A DNA stretch of 64,000 nucleotides from Lathyrus oleraceus (Eukaryota > Streptophyta > Magnoliopsida > Fabales > Fabaceae). Shown one piece after another: positions 10,891-24,700 of this stretch; within the stretch, counting starts at the first letter, position 1; each line of letters starts with the position of its first letter. The notes beneath the pieces were generated by a model. That model had not been told where the DNA came from. It searched no databases and saw nothing but the letters and a program-made list of their open reading frames with translations. Location of the stretch: contig NC_066580.1 of NCBI RefSeq assembly GCF_024323335.1, positions 87,033,391 to 87,097,390 of the forward strand. The letters are read 5' to 3'. The translations under genes and the position numbers were made by a program.

Positions 10891-11169
10891 ATACGCGTAT
10901 TGCCTCTGCCATACGCGTATTGCCCAAACCTGGCCAAACCCATACGCGTAATGCCCACTCTTCGTACGCGTATTGCGCATTTCCTCGCCCAACTCATACG
11001 CGTATCACCTGTCTCATACGCGTATGCTACGCGTATCAATCTCCTATTACGCGTACCAACAGAGATCAATTACGTTCAAAATGTCATCTTTTTCTCCCAT
11101 ACGCGTAAGGCTTCCCCCCATACGCGTACCAACATCTCATACGCGTATTGCCTAGTGCCATACGCGTAT
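10891..11169 (+). repeat. Cluster of 12 TACGCGTA-type palindromes
   Basis: The motif ATACGCGTAT or a close variant (core ACGCGT) occurs 12 times in about 280 bp at irregular spacing, often followed by TGCC. Neighbouring sequence is AT-rich. The open frames seen here on both strands are only translations of this motif and are not genes. Possible roles are a binding site for a dimeric protein or a dense CpG methylation target. Confidence 0.9.
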
Positions 11170-11797
11170 GACCAGAAACCAGAGCTCACAAATCTGCAAT
11201 GGCTTTCTCTGCTACGAGATCTACCCAATTCAACCTTCTACAGTCCAAATTTTACACACAATGCATTCCTATCATCTATCACTAATCATACACTTTCGAT
11301 TTTCACAATTTGCTAACCTTTCCATCTCAAATTCCTACGAATTTCGTCAATTATAATCAAATTTTCGTTCATCTCAAAAGTTTCACAATTCAGCATATAT
11401 CATCCAATCAGAGGTAAAACAAATGGTCTATTACTACCCAGTACATATCATCCCATAATACCCGTTAATTGATGATAAACCCCCCTTACCTGAGTTAATC
11501 CGGCAGCTTCCGAGCTCTAAGCTTCTCCTTCCTTCAACCTTCGTTCTCTGGCTTTTTGCCCTTTCTGCCTCTTTTCCCTTTCAGCAGCTTCTCTGAGTTT
11601 CCTTTTCACGTGAAACCCTTTTTACCAAAAATGGGACTTTTTATTATTCCAACTTATTTATTTCCAATAAATAATAACCCAATAATTATTATTTCAAAAT
11701 AATAATAATAATCCAAACTCCCAATTATTCGATTAAATTAATAAATAAAATATTAATTTAAATTAAATAATTATCTTATTTTAATTGGGGTGTTACA

Positions 11798-11839
11798 ACT
11801 CTCCCCCACTAAAAGAGTTTTCGTCCTCGAAAACATACC
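11798..11839 (-). promoter_or_regulatory. Polypurine tract and short 3' UTR of Tekay-2
   Basis: On the minus strand AGTGGGGGAGAGT lies immediately before the LTR start TGTAACACC. Only about 40 bases separate the gag-pol stop codon from the LTR. Confidence 0.85.
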
Positions 11840-14800
11840 TCAATCGAACAACTCCGGATAAGACTCCTTCATCTGGCTCTCAAGTTCCCAAGTCACATTG
11901 CCACCTGCTGGTCCTCCCCAAGCTACCTTCACTAAGGCAATCTCTTTACCCCGCAACTGCTTCAACTCTCGATCCTCGATCCTCATAGGTGATGTTTCAA
12001 CAGTCAGGTTATCTCTCACCTGTACATCATCTACTTGGACAACGTGCGACGGATCATGAATGTATCTCCTCAACTGAGACACATGGAAAACCTCATGCAA
12101 ATTCGCAAGCGACGGCGGTAAAGCGATACGATAGGCTACCTCTCCTATCCTCTCCAAAATCTGATAAGGACCAATAAATCGAGGTGTCAACTTCTTCGAC
12201 TTCAAAGCTCGACCAACACCAGTTATCGGGGTAACACGAAGAAACACATGATCTCCCTCTTGGAACTCAAGTGACTTCCTCCTTCTATCATGATAACTCT
12301 TCTGACGACTCTGAGCAATTCTCATCTTATCCTGAATCATCTTAATCTTTTCTGTAGTTTGTTGAACAATCTCCGGTCCAACCACAGCACTCTCACCGGA
12401 CTCATACCAACATAAAGGTGTCCGACATCTCCTACCATACAAAGCTTCAAACGGTGCCATACCAATACTCGAATGAAAACTATTGTTGTAGGTAAACTCA
12501 ATCAAAGGCAAATAACAATCCCAAGCACCTCCATTTTCCAAAACACAAGCTCTCAAAAGATCCTCTAGTGACTGAATCGTCCTCTCCGTCTGACCATCAG
12601 TCTGCGGATGATATGCAGAACTCAATCTCAGCTTAGTTCCCAAAGCCTTCTGCAAACCTTCCCAAAATTTCGATGTAAATCTAGGATCTCTGTCCGAAAC
12701 AATACTAGACGGAATACCATGCAAACTCACAATCTTCTCAATATACAACTCAGCTAGTCTCTCTAACGGATAATCCATTCTAATCGGAATGAAATGAGCC
12801 GACTTCGTCAACCTATCAACAATCACCCAAATAGCCTCAAAATTCTTACTTGTCCTTGGCAAACCAGAAACAAAATCCATACTGATACTGTCCCACTTCC
12901 ACTCTGGAATAGCCAACGGTTGCATTAGCCCAGACGGCTTCTGGTGCTCAATCTTCGACTTCTGACAAGTCAAACAGGAATACACAAAACTTGCAATTTC
13001 TCTTTTCATTCCCGGCCACCAAAATAACCTTTTCAAATCATGATACATCTTCGTAGCTCCAGGATGAATACTCAAGCCACTACGATGTCCTTCTTCAAGA
13101 ATACTCTTCTTAAGCTCGGCAACATCCGGAATACACACCCGGTCGCCAAATCTCAAAACACCATTCTCATCAACTCGGAATTCACCACCCTGACCTGAGT
13201 TCACCAAAGTCAACTTATCAACCAAAAGCATATCAGATCTCTGACCTTCTCTGATCTCATCCAGAATGCCACTTGTTAATCTCAACATTCCCAGTTTAAC
13301 ACTATTGTGAGTACTCTCACACACCAAACTCAAGTCTCTAAACTGCTCAATTAAATCCAATTCTTTAACCATTAACATAGACATATGTAATGATTTCCGA
13401 CTCAACGCATCAGCCACTACATTTGCTTTACCCGGATGGTAATTCAACCCAAAATCATAATCCTTCAGAAATTCTAACCATCTCCTCTGTCTCATATTCA
13501 GCTCTTTCTGATCAAACAAATACCTTAAACTCTTATGGTCACTGAAAACTTCAAATCTTGACCCATACAAATAATGCCTCCACAACTTCAGAACAAATAC
13601 CACGGCTGCCAACTCTAAATCGTGTGTCGGATAGTTCCTCTCATGAACCCTTAGTTGTCTCGAAGCATAAGCTATAACCTGCTTATTCTGCATCAACACA
13701 CCACCTAAACCCAACAATGAAGCATCACAATAAACCTCGAATAGTTCCGACGAACTCGGTAATATCAGAATAGGAGCAGTAGTTAACCTTCTCTTTAACT
13801 CTTGGAAACCTTCTTCACATTTTGAATCCCAAACAAATGCTTGCCCCTTTCTAGTCAACATCGTCAACGGTAACGCCAACTTAGAGAATCCCTCAATAAA
13901 TTTCCTATAGTAACCTGCAAGTCCAAGGAAACTCCTTATCTCAGAAACTGACTTCGGAGCTTCCCACTTAGATACCGCTTCTATCTTAGAAGGATCAACA
14001 ACAACACCACCTCTTGAAATCACATGACCAAGAAAACTAACCTCTTCTAACCAAAATTCACACTTTGACAGTTTAGCAAATAACTTCTTTTCTCGTAGAA
14101 CTTCCAACACCATTCTCAAATGTTCAGCATGCTCTTCTTCAGATTTCGAATACACCAAAATGTCATCAATAAACACCACGACAAACTGATCTAGATACGG
14201 ATGAAAAATCCTATTCATATACTCCATAAATACTCCAGGCGCATTAGTCACACCAAAAGGCATTACAGAATACTCATAATGTCCATACCTCGTTCTGAAA
14301 GCAGTCTTCTGAATATCTTCAGTTTTCACACGTATCTGATGATACCCAGATCTCAAGTCTATCTTGCTGAACACACTAGCACCAACCAATTGATCCATCA
14401 AATCATCAATCCTCGGTAAAGGATACCGATTCTTGATCGTCACTTTATTCAATTGCCTGTAGTCCACACACAACCTCATAGTACCTTCCTTCTTCTTAAC
14501 CAATAGCACTGGTGCACCCCACGGTGACACACTCGGACGAATAAATTTCTTATCCAACAAATCTTCCAACTGACTCTTCAATTCAGCTAGCTCAACAGCA
14601 GACATACGATACGGAGCCATCGATATCGGTCTAGTACCAGGTACCAAATCGATCGAGAACTCGACTTCACGCTCTGGCGGTAATTCATTCACTTCTTCCG
14701 GAAACACATCAGGGAAATCACACACTACAGCTAGATCGCCAATCACCAGTTTATCTTTAGCTTCCAAAGTCGCTAACAGCATAAACAACTCTGCCCCATC

Positions 14801-16210
14801 TGCCACTTCCTCATTCACCTGCCTGGCTGATAGAAACAAACTCTTTCCTTCTTCAATCTCAGGAAATATCACAGTCTTATCAAAACAGTTGATAGAAACT
14901 CGGTTGAACACCAACCAGTTCATACCCAGAATAACGTCAATCTGCACTAATGGAAGACACACAAGATCTATCCCAAAGGCTCTACCAAAAATACTCAAAG
15001 GACAATTCAAACAAACAGAAGTAGTAGTCACTGAACCCTTCGCAGGAGTATCAATCACCATACTACCCCACATCTCAGATATCTCTAACTTAAGTTTCAC
15101 AGCACAATCCAAGGATATAAAAGAATGAGTCGCACCTGTGTCAATAATAGCTACAAGAGGAAAGCCATTAATATAACACGTACCTCGGATCAAACGATCA
15201 TCTGCAAAAGCCTCAGAACCTGATAAAGCAAAAACCTTGCCTCCCGACTGATTTTCTTTCTTCGGCTTAGGGCATTGTGGACTGATATGACCCACCTCTC
15301 CACAGTTGAAGCAAGTCACAGTCTTCAACCGGCAATCTGCAGCCAAATGACCACCTTTTCCACATTTGAAACACTTCTTCTCATTACTGGTACACTCATG
15401 GATACGATGTCCAGCCTGACCACATCTGTAACACTTAGCAGGAGCACTAGAATCTCCCCCACTAGGCCTCTTCATCCCACTCTGCCTCTGGAAACCTTTG
15501 CCAGCTGCATACGGTTTCCCACGATCAACCTGATTCTTACCCTTCCTATCAACCCTCTGCTGATAGCTCTCTGCTCTGGCTTTGGAATCCTGTTCAAAAA
15601 TCCTGCAACAGTCAACCAAATCAGAAAACACTCTAATCCTTTGATATCCAATAGCCTGCTTGATCTCGGGACGCAACCCGTTCTCAAACTTCACACACTT
15701 TGAAAATTCCCCAGCAGCCTCAGCATAGGGAGTATAATACTTCGACAGTTCTGTGAACTTAGCAGCATACTCCGTAACGGACCTGTTACCCTGCTTCAAT
15801 TCCAAGAACTCTATCTCCTTCTTCCCTCTGACATCCTCGGGAAAATACTTCCTCAGAAATCTCTCTCTGAATACAGCCCAAGAAATCTCAGCATCTCCAG
15901 CAGTTTCCAACTCAGTGCGGGTAGCAACCCACCAATCATCAGCTTCCTCTGACAGCATATGTGTTCCGAACCTGACCTTCTGGTTATCAGCACACTCAGT
16001 TACTCTGAAGATTCTCTCTATCTCCTTCAACCACTTCTGAGCGCCATCTGGATCGTATGCTCCCTTGAACATTAGAGGATTGTTCTTCTGGAACTCACTC
16101 AACTGACGAGCAGCTCCCATTCCCATAACATTCGGATTTCCTCCAAGTACTCCAGCTAGCATACCCAGAGCCTCAGCAATCGCAGCATCATCTCTACCTC
16201 TTCCAGCCAT
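11840..16210 (-). CDS. Tekay-2 gag-pol polyprotein, 1456 aa, intact
   Basis: A single open frame carrying every domain of a Tekay/Del chromovirus. Gag is followed by three CCHC zinc knuckles from about residue 260 ([42 protein letters not shown]), which bind RNA. Then come aspartic protease with [10 protein letters not shown] (about 355), reverse transcriptase with [10 protein letters not shown] (about 680), RNase H with [11 protein letters not shown] (about 828), and integrase with an HHCC zinc domain (about 1040-1085) and the DDE residues in SMDFVSG, SDRDPRF and DGQTERT. The end is a chromodomain ([21 protein letters not shown]; about 1420-1452). The start [13 protein letters not shown] is the first ATG after the leader. 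No stops or frameshifts, so the element may still be autonomous. Confidence 0.97.
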   Translation of the reverse strand: MAGRGRDDAAIAEALGMLAGVLGGNPNVMGMGAARQLSEFQKNNPLMFKGAYDPDGAQKWLKEIERIFRVTECADNQKVRFGTHMLSEEADDWWVATRTELETAGDAEISWAVFRERFLRKYFPEDVRGKKEIEFLELKQGNRSVTEYAAKFTELSKYYTPYAEAAGEFSKCVKFENGLRPEIKQAIGYQRIRVFSDLVDCCRIFEQDSKARAESYQQRVDRKGKNQVDRGKPYAAGKGFQRQSGMKRPSGGDSSAPAKCYRCGQAGHRIHECTSNEKKCFKCGKGGHLAADCRLKTVTCFNCGEVGHISPQCPKPKKENQSGGKVFALSGSEAFADDRLIRGTCYINGFPLVAIIDTGATHSFISLDCAVKLKLEISEMWGSMVIDTPAKGSVTTTSVCLNCPLSIFGRAFGIDLVCLPLVQIDVILGMNWLVFNRVSINCFDKTVIFPEIEEGKSLFLSARQVNEEVADGAELFMLLATLEAKDKLVIGDLAVVCDFPDVFPEEVNELPPEREVEFSIDLVPGTRPISMAPYRMSAVELAELKSQLEDLLDKKFIRPSVSPWGAPVLLVKKKEGTMRLCVDYRQLNKVTIKNRYPLPRIDDLMDQLVGASVFSKIDLRSGYHQIRVKTEDIQKTAFRTRYGHYEYSVMPFGVTNAPGVFMEYMNRIFHPYLDQFVVVFIDDILVYSKSEEEHAEHLRMVLEVLREKKLFAKLSKCEFWLEEVSFLGHVISRGGVVVDPSKIEAVSKWEAPKSVSEIRSFLGLAGYYRKFIEGFSKLALPLTMLTRKGQAFVWDSKCEEGFQELKRRLTTAPILILPSSSELFEVYCDASLLGLGGVLMQNKQVIAYASRQLRVHERNYPTHDLELAAVVFVLKLWRHYLYGSRFEVFSDHKSLRYLFDQKELNMRQRRWLEFLKDYDFGLNYHPGKANVVADALSRKSLHMSMLMVKELDLIEQFRDLSLVCESTHNSVKLGMLRLTSGILDEIREGQRSDMLLVDKLTLVNSGQGGEFRVDENGVLRFGDRVCIPDVAELKKSILEEGHRSGLSIHPGATKMYHDLKRLFWWPGMKREIASFVYSCLTCQKSKIEHQKPSGLMQPLAIPEWKWDSISMDFVSGLPRTSKNFEAIWVIVDRLTKSAHFIPIRMDYPLERLAELYIEKIVSLHGIPSSIVSDRDPRFTSKFWEGLQKALGTKLRLSSAYHPQTDGQTERTIQSLEDLLRACVLENGGAWDCYLPLIEFTYNNSFHSSIGMAPFEALYGRRCRTPLCWYESGESAVVGPEIVQQTTEKIKMIQDKMRIAQSRQKSYHDRRRKSLEFQEGDHVFLRVTPITGVGRALKSKKLTPRFIGPYQILERIGEVAYRIALPPSLANLHEVFHVSQLRRYIHDPSHVVQVDDVQVRDNLTVETSPMRIEDRELKQLRGKEIALVKVAWGGPAGGNVTWELESQMKESYPELFD

Positions 16211-16320
16211 CTCTATTCTGAAAACCCAAACAAGCTAAACAATTAAGTACTGGCAGGGTTACACAACACCTATCCCGTACAGGGGAAACAGAATAATTAC
16301 GACTCGACACGACCGACTAT

Positions 16321-16332
16321 GCTCTGATACCA
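16321..16332 (-). promoter_or_regulatory. Primer-binding site of Tekay-2 (initiator tRNA-Met)
   Basis: TGGTATCAGAGC on the minus strand, four bases after the 5' LTR end. The leader from here to the gag ATG is only about 110 bases. Confidence 0.93.
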
Positions 16333-16336
16333 CTAA

Positions 16337-18441
16337 TGTAACACCCTTCTAAATACCCCAAATTATTATAATTAAAATAACAATATATTCATCAGAGTAA
16401 TTATGCCCCGAAGGGTGTCACACAATCATTTCACAAAAATCATTAAAATATCCTGTCATGCTCATTTGTTTAATCAAAATAAGGTTCTTTGCATAATTCG
16501 CAACGGAACAAAATTCAACTCAATGTAAAACATGTAACACATTCAACAACCAATATCAATTTAATTAAAACATCCCCTCCCGATGTTACATCTATCAGAG
16601 CATGACCCATAAGAACTACTCTAGACTCCAAGCATTAGCTTCTACTCAACTCATTTCTCGTTACCTGAAAAATAGGTGTAAGGGTGAGTTCCTCAATCAA
16701 TATAATAAGCATTATAGAACAACATGTAATGCTAAGTAATTAACACATTAATTCACCCTAACCAGACTACACACTCAGCAACGGCAGTATCCGTTCAAAC
16801 ATCATATTCAACAATAACATATAGCATATCTATAATCTCAACCATACTCAACATCAACAACACAACACACAACACACATATAATACTGGAATACATCCAT
16901 TCATATCATATGCCATACATTTATTATGCAATGAGACTCTATGCATGCGGTACCGACTATTTGTGAACATATAGTTCAACCTCACCGTCCAAATCCAGGC
17001 ACGGCTACCAAGCTCACTAGTCCCACTCATTTGAGACATAGTGACTCACTCACTAATTCCTCACCATGGGAATTAGCTACCACCCCAAATGGGCCATGAA
17101 ATGCACGCTACTCACCTAGCATGCAAACAATCAACAACAGTCCAAAAATGACTAAACTCACTAATTCCTCACCATGGGAATTAGCTACCACCCGAAGGCC
17201 ACAATATGCATGCTAATCACCTAGCAATGCAACATCAACAATAATCAAGAATAGACACATGCTCACACTCTAAGCCATAATACAGTCTATTCACAAATGT
17301 ATACATTCACATCATCACGTATACCATCACACATCATCAACATAATTAATCACAAAAGCATGTCATGTCATGCCACAAAAGCAAACACAGTATTAGCACA
17401 GTCTACTAATACCTATGCCACTCAAAACAACGGGAAATGATCCCTATCACATCATACCTCAGCTAAGTCGCATCACTCAGCCTAAACAACCAAAAACTGC
17501 ACAACAGTAGCACAGCAAAAACACAATTCTGCCCATACGCATATTGCCTCTGCCATACGCGTATTGCCCAAACCTGGCCAAACCCATACGCGTAATGCCC
17601 ACTCTTCGTACGCGTATTGCGCATTTCCTCGCCCAACTCATACGCGTATCAACTGTCTCATACGCGTATGCTACGCGTATCAATCTCCTATTACGCGTAC
17701 CAACAGAGATCAATTACGTTCAAAATGTCATCTTTTTCTCCCATACGCGTAAGGCTTCCCCCCATACGCGTACCAACATCTCATACGCGTATTGCCTAGT
17801 GCCATACGCGTATGACCAGAAACCAGAGCTCACAGATCTGCAATGGCTTTCTCTGCTACGAGATCTACCCAATTCAACCTTCTACAGTCCAAATTTTACA
17901 CACAATGCATTCCTATCATCTATCACTAATCATACACTTTCGATTTTCACAATTTGCTAACCTTTCCATCTCAAATTCCTACGAATTTCGTCAATTATAA
18001 TCAAATTTTCGTTCATCTCAAAAGTTTCACAATTCAGCATATATCATCCAATCAGAGGTAAAACAAATGGTCTATTACTACCCAGTACATATCATCCCAT
18101 AATACCCGTTAATTGATGATAAACCCCCCTTACCTGAGTTAATCCGGCAGCTTCCGAGCTCCAAGCTTCTCCTTCCTTCAACCTTCGTTCTCTGGCTTTT
18201 TGCCCTTTCTGCCTCTTTTCCCTTTCAGCAGCTTCTCTGAGTTTCCTTTTCACGTGAAACCCTTTTTACCAAAAATGGGACTTTTTATTATTCCAACTTA
18301 TTTATTTCCAATAAATAATAACCCAATAATTATTATTTCAAAATAATAATAATAATCCAAACTCCCAATTATTCGATTAAATTAATAAATAAAATATTAA
18401 TTTAAATTAAATAATTATCTTATTTTAATTGGGGTGTTACA
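16337..18441 (-). repeat. 5' LTR of Tekay-2 (2105 bp)
   Basis: Same ends and length as the 3' LTR. By eye it differs from that copy at six positions, including CATACGCATAT at 17535-17545, where the other LTR has CATACGCGTAT. Its palindrome cluster is at 17535-17813. Confidence 0.95.
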
Positions 18442-20584
18442 AGATCTGCTTCTACTTCTACTGAACTTGGAAGAATAGGCTGAAGAGAATCTAGAATGAA
18501 CTTCCTGAGTTGAGATACGTGAAAAACATCATGCATTTCTGATAGAGAAGGTGGTAAGGCTAATCTGTAGGCTACTTCTCCAATTCTCTCTATAATCTGG
18601 TATGGCCCTATGTATCTCGGACTTAGCTTCCGTGACTTAAACGGTCCTTTCAATCTCAACCTCGGAGTCACCTTCAAAAATACATGATCACCTTCATCAA
18701 ATTCCAAAGGTCTTCTCCTGTGATCCGCATAGCTCTTTTGGCGATCTTGTGCTTTCTTTATCTTATCACAGACCATCTTTATCTTTTCCGTCGTCTCTTG
18801 AATAATCTCCGGTCCTAAGATCCTTTCTTCTCCAACTTCTGTCCAACATAAAGGTGTTCTACACTTCCGTCCATACAAAGCCTCATAAGGAGCCATCCCA
18901 ATACTTGCATGATAACTATTGTTATATGCGAATTCAATCAATGGCAAAAGCTCCCTCCAATTCCCCCCACTTTCAAGTACACAAGCTCTTAACATATCTT
19001 CTAGTGTCTGTATTATCCGTTCAGTCTGACCATCTGTCTGGGGATGGTTAGAGGTGCTTAAACACAATCTCGATCCCATAGCTTGTTGGAATGCTCTCCA
19101 AAACCTTGAAGTAAACTTTGGGTCTCTATCGGACACGATGCTAGTAGGAACACCGTGCAACCTAACAATTTCTGAAATGAACAACCGTGCAAGATGACTT
19201 GCCTTGTAAGTAGTCTTCACGGCCAAAAAGTGTGCGGACTTAGTCAACCGATCCACAATCACCCAAATTGAATCATAACCACCTTGAGTCCGAGGCAACC
19301 CTACCGCAAAATCCATTGAAATACTATCCCATTTCCAAACTGGAATTCCTAAAGGCTGTAATAACCCACCTGGCTTCTGATGTTCAATCTTTACCTGTTG
19401 GCATACAATGCATTCCGACACATACTCTGCGATATCCCTTTTCATTCCAGGCCACCAATAGTCCTTCTTCAAGTCTTGATACATCTTCGATGAACCTGGA
19501 TGTATAGTAAATGCCCCTTTGTGAGCTTCCTCTAAAACTTTCATTTTTAGCTCCACATCATCCGGAATACAAATCCTTTGATTAAACAGAATAACTCTGT
19601 CCGGTGACTGAGTGAAACCTGGTTGAGTCGACATCTTTTGCAATTTCTCATCTATCATTTGTCCTTGTCGGATCTCTTCCCTTAGGTTAGAGGTAACATT
19701 CAAATTTCCCATTATCACACCATCCTGCGTCCAACTAAACTGAAGATTGAGATCTCGGAACTTTTCCAACAACGCATATTCCAACATCATCAATTCAGCT
19801 TTATGTATCTCTTTCCGACTCAAGGCATCCGCAACCTTATTCGCCTTCCCTGGGTGATACTTAAGCTCAAAATCATAGTCCTTCAAGTATTCCATCCATC
19901 TCCTCTGTCTCATGTTTAACTCCTTCTGGTCAAATAAGTATTTCAAACTCTTGTGGTCACTAAACATCTGAAAATGCACCCCATACAAGTAATGTCTCCA
20001 AACTTTCAATACAAAGACAATAGCAGCCAGTTCAAGATCATGAGTTGGGTAGTTCTCTTCATGAGGCTTCAACTGACGGGAGGCATAGGCTACAACTTGA
20101 CCATTCTGCATTAACACCCCTCCTAATCCTTTCTTAGAGGCGTCACAAAATACTTCATAAGACTTACTAGGATCAGGGATGACTAAAACAGGGGCAGTCG
20201 TCAACTTCTCCTTCAAACTCATAAAACTCTTCTCACACTTTGAATCCCATTTGAAAGAAATTTCCTTTCGGGTAAGTCTAGTCATTGGTAACGCTATCTG
20301 TGAAAATCCCTTTATAAACCTTCGATAGTAACCTGCCAAACCTAAGAAACTTCTGACTTCGGAAGCATTCTTCGGTCTCTCCCAATTGATAACTGCTTCA
20401 ACTTTAGATGGATCCACCGATACTCCTCCTTGTGATATCACATGACCAAGAAACCTTACTTCATTCATCCAAAATTCACACTTACTTAACTTGGCAAACA
20501 GTTGTTTCTCTTGCAGTATTGATAGAACAATCCTTAAGTGTTCTCCGTGCTCTTGAGGAGTACGAGAATAAATAAGAATGTCAT
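18442..20584 (-). pseudogene. Chromovirus copy B pol fragment (RT C-terminus, RNase H, integrase)
   Basis: Open from 20584 leftward. It starts inside RT at [13 protein letters not shown], continues through RNase H ([11 protein letters not shown]) and the integrase HHCC domain ([30 protein letters not shown]) and DDE core ([23 protein letters not shown]), and stops at the Tekay-2 insertion; the chromodomain end is at 9474-9692. The N-terminal half (gag, protease, first part of RT) is missing: the Ogre-2 LTR begins at 20585, and its expected continuation is not found on the far side of Ogre-2. No internal stop codons are seen in the remaining part. Confidence 0.93.
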
Positions 20585-21730
20585 TGTAGCACCTCAAATT
20601 TGCACCCTACCATTGAATACATTCATTTCATATTAGGTCGTAGCATTAACAATGTCCACTGCATAACATTGCATTGTCCATTGGCCCAAGTGCAAGCTCA
20701 ATTGATGGATTGGGTCAGAATGATCAGGAGAATCAGTCAATCAAGCCAGTGAGTGCCATTTTCATTGGGACAAGGCCCTAGGGTTGATTTATCAAGCTCA
20801 TATGGTCCAAGGATCAGTTTGAAGTGGTTTGGCCAAAGATTGGATGCTCAGAAGTCACCAGTCGTTGTTCAGTCAACCAGAAACCCTAGAAAGTCAACTG
20901 TGGTCAACTGTGCCCGATTTTATGGATTGGAAGGTGGGAAATGGTTTGAAAGGCCTCATTCATGTCCATATGAGTCTCATTTGACATATCAAAGACCAAG
21001 GTTGAAGATTGGGAGGTCAGACAGAAAGTTTCCGAAAATAGCAGGTGACCTGTAATTTCAGCTGCCCAAAATGGAAAGTTTTTCTCCCAAATATTACTTC
21101 ATCAAGAAAGCTTCAAATCAAAATTTGTCCAACATGAAAGTTGAAGATCTTGTTCTCACCTTTCCAAAAAGTCCAAGAACTTGAAAATCCCATGTATGGT
21201 TGTCAAGTTATGGTCCAGTGAATTTCAAAAATGACCCGTAATCAGGAGGGCATAACTTCCACATGGTTTGTCCAAATTGCAAGTTCTTTATATGCACAAA
21301 CTCCATTTGGCATGTACTTTCATGGTGCATAATTGGATTTTCTCAAAAATGGTCAATGCAAAAAGTCAAATTTCAATTGGACAGTTAAATGGACCAGGGG
21401 CAAAATTGTCCAACTTGTGAAATAATTGGAATTTTTGAGTGGGGATTTTTGCAACACCTCACAAATGGTATTTGAAACTTGTTGGAATCATCATTTCATG
21501 CCTAGGCCTTGTGGTTTGGAATTTGGCTTGAAAAATGAAAGTGCAAAATTGGACATTAAGCTACCACATGGTGAATTTCAAAAATACTCATCCAATGAGA
21601 GTGCACCAAGTTGCAACAGCTCACACATGTCATTTAGAGAGTGTGTGAGCTGTCCATGAGCTGGCATGGGCTTGTATGTGGAAGTTACATTTTTGCCCTC
21701 ACTTGAAAATTAACATTTCACTTACACATT

Positions 21731-21782
21731 CCAATTGGCTAATGATCATGATTAAGCTTGGTTTAAGCACACATATATAAGC
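21731..21782 (+). promoter_or_regulatory. Promoter elements of the Ogre-2 LTR (CCAAT and TATA)
   Basis: CCAATTGG at about 21731 and TATATAAG at 21774 have a plausible plant promoter spacing. The identical pair is in the 3' LTR, with TATATAAG at 50476. Confidence 0.6.
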
Positions 21783-24700
21783 CTAATCACTTTCTAATCC
21801 TAACAGAATTTCACAATCCCAAAAATCAGATCCAAATTCTCTCCAATTTCTGAAAATCTCTCAAGAACACTTCACACAAAAATTGATCAAACTTCACCAA
21901 TTCTTGATCAATTCTCGAAATTCCTTTTGTGTTGATCTTCCATCATCCTCTACTCCATCTGTTTCGGAAGTTTGAATCAAGAGGAGCTTCATTCGTGGCT
22001 GTTCATCTTGGAGGCATCAATGGTGAATTGAGAATTTCGCGCGTTAGAAGCAACCTCCATCGAATCTGGGCATTGAATTCACCTTCTTGAGGATAGTGCT
22101 GCATCTGTTTTGGACTGTTTCAGGCAAATTCGTCCGGTTCCATCGCCGCAATTTCAAGGTGCGTAAAAATCGAATTTCAAGATATCGTGAATTGTCATAT
22201 GCGTGTGGTAGCTTGTTAGATGTAGTTTATCATGCTAGGCTCGGTTTGTGAAACGGTGGACTATAGGTTGAGAAATCCGAACTCGAAACTTTGATGTGGA
22301 ATCTTCTTCCGCTCGATCTGTGATGTATGATAGGAATTAGGAGATTTCATTGGCATATTGTTGTTGTACACGGTGAGACGATTCCAACGGATATTAGTTT
22401 GTGCAATTTGGTGATGAAATGATTGAACTCGAGTTTGAACATGGAGAAGATTATCGCGCGAAGAAGATGATAACATTCTGGAAAAAAATGCGTTCAATCC
22501 GTTTCCTGCACGGCGATTTTCAAAACATGTTTCCCGCTTGGAAATTGACCAATCCGCACGCGCCAGTGCATTAAACTGAACGACACCGTTTTTGGCTTGG
22601 TTTAAAGAATTACAGTAATGCCATTGAAGACTTATTTAATTAATATCATTCAAATAATTATTTTAAAAAAAACCACCAACACATTAGAAAATTCATATAA
22701 AATTATTGGATAACCCAAAAAATGTGAGGTTTTTTTCTATGAACTCCATTTTGCCTGTAGAATTGTTTAGACATAGAAACTGAAATTGTGCTTGATGGAT
22801 TTTTGATTGGTATAGGGATGTTCAGAATGTATGCAATATTCACATGTTTTGCTATTTTAATCACAAAATCATCATGCCTAATCCAAATGAAATGAAATTT
22901 TAGGTGTAGATTCTTGACTCTTCTGGAATTTTTGACATATTATTTGTAATTTTTGGACCTCTGGTTTTTTAGATATGATTTATTGAACTTGAGTGTGATA
23001 ACATGTGCCACAATATGATATGCTGAGATTACGAATTATTTTTCCATGCTTCCCTTTGGCCTATGGTTTTGATTTTTTGCAGGAGACACCTTTGACATGT
23101 TAACTTTCAACATGAATTTTTGTGGATTTTAATCATCTATTTTCTAATTGTTTAGGATTTTTGTTTGCTGCTTAGCAATTTTGACTTGTTGCTTGTGTAA
23201 CATTTTTAGCATGTTGCCATATCCTCATCCTTAACCCTATGAACATGAAATTTGGTAGAGTAGTTCCTGACATGTGTAGCTTTCATTTGGCTTTGGTCCT
23301 ACTAATTTCCCATTTAATTTCACTGTTTACCATGTGATTGAAGTTAGCATACATTTTGTAGCTTCATTTGATTGTGTTTTTGCATGCCTTGTCATGTTGA
23401 ATTAATTCCCATAGTTCCACTAGGCCAAATTGTATGAAAATTGACATGTAGCTTGTTGGATGTCCTCTGTTTAGGATATAATTTTTGTGGAATTTTCCAT
23501 GCTGTTTTGATATTTTTTTGGATGTGATCTTGCTGGTCGCTCATATGTGGTTTAACATTGCTCACTTTGGCTTACATGTTGCATAAAAATGAAATAGGTG
23601 TATAGTTTGGATATGGGACCAATTGGAATCCCTTTGTAATTGAAATATCTTGGTTTTGATTATGATTTGCTTGCTGTTTTAAGTTTTTTCCCTCCTTTGG
23701 ACCCTAGGCTTGGCCTAGTGGTCTAGTTACTTATGTTTGAGCTTGACTTCGACTTTTCAGGTTTAAAAGCTAATGCCTTAAGGAGGTTGATGCATAATTG
23801 AGTTGTTTCCGTTGATCATTGTATACTAATTTGTTTGTGTTGTAGGGTGCTCGGTTCACATGGACTTGGTGCTATGCACCCCATTGTTTGATTGTTGATT
23901 GATTCTTATTGTTGTTGTCTTGTTTATATTGGGATGCTGATTCTGTTTGACTGTTTCCAGGTACCCCTAGTTGCTCAGTTCTCTTAAGAACTTGCATTGC
24001 TTTGCTTATAAGAAATTGGCATTGAGGTATAGAACCTTCTTCTTCATGTAGTCTGGAGACCCGGCTGTTATTTGGCCGGGCAAACTGTCTGAAGTCCTCC
24101 TTAAGAGGCAATGCTTGTGTATGTTTATATTTGTCCCAAGCAGGAAAAGTCCTCATTTGAGGCAATTGGTGGAAGGTAGGGATAAGCAATCTATCCCCCA
24201 CTATTCTGTGAGTCTTCTCCTTGCTCCCATTACATGGTTGTAGCATTGAGATCCAAACCCAAGATCTATCGAGTCTAATTGGGGAAAGAGTTCCATCTTT
24301 CTGAACTCCCCCACATTCTTATATTTACATGCTCTCTCGGACTTGAGATAGAAGCAATGAGGCACACCCCTCATCACCTTTCATCTGGCTTCACCTTAGC
24401 CCCTCAATGGCAAGGTTAAGAGCTAACCTGACCCCGATACAGAGGCTTGTTTGTTGAGGTTGATATGACCCCTCGACTAAAGCCTAGCCCTGATGTTTGA
24501 GCCCCTTGTTGGTGTGTTTATTTCATGCTGTATATGTTTGTGTGGTGTGATTGTATCCCCTAGGTTTGCTAGACTCCGCGTAGTCTCGTTTGCATGTCAA
24601 TTAAGGTAGCACGGTTCCTTCGTATAGGACTTCCTTTCTTGCTTGAGCTTTCCTAAAACACAAACAAACACTATCCCCTCTTAAGGATACGTCAATTCCT

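Larger units (their letters stand above)
9693..11797 (-). repeat. 3' LTR of Tekay-2 (2105 bp)
   Basis: Begins TGTAACACCC and ends GGGGTGTTACA on the plus strand. On the element's strand it follows the polypurine tract. It carries the TACGCGTA palindrome cluster and a 108-bp duplication. Same length as the 5' LTR. Confidence 0.95.
9693..18441 (-). mobile_element. Intact Tekay-like chromovirus (Tekay-2), 8749 bp
   Basis: Complete LTR retrotransposon on the minus strand: two LTRs of 2105 bp each, initiator tRNA-Met primer-binding site, one uninterrupted gag-pol of 1456 codons, polypurine tract, and a perfect 5-bp target duplication AGATC (9688-9692 and 18442-18446). It is inserted into the integrase-chromodomain linker of chromovirus copy B. 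The unbroken site is visible in copy C at about 56211. By eye the two LTRs differ at six positions, five of them transitions, which indicates a recent insertion. It belongs to a different family from copies A-D. Confidence 0.96.

Noticed and set aside
10900..11316. Overlapping open frames around the TACGCGTA cluster in Tekay-2 LTRs
   Set aside because: The frames are translations of the repeated palindrome (Ile-Arg-Val / Tyr-Ala-Tyr patterns) in several frames and both strands. No protein family is apparent.
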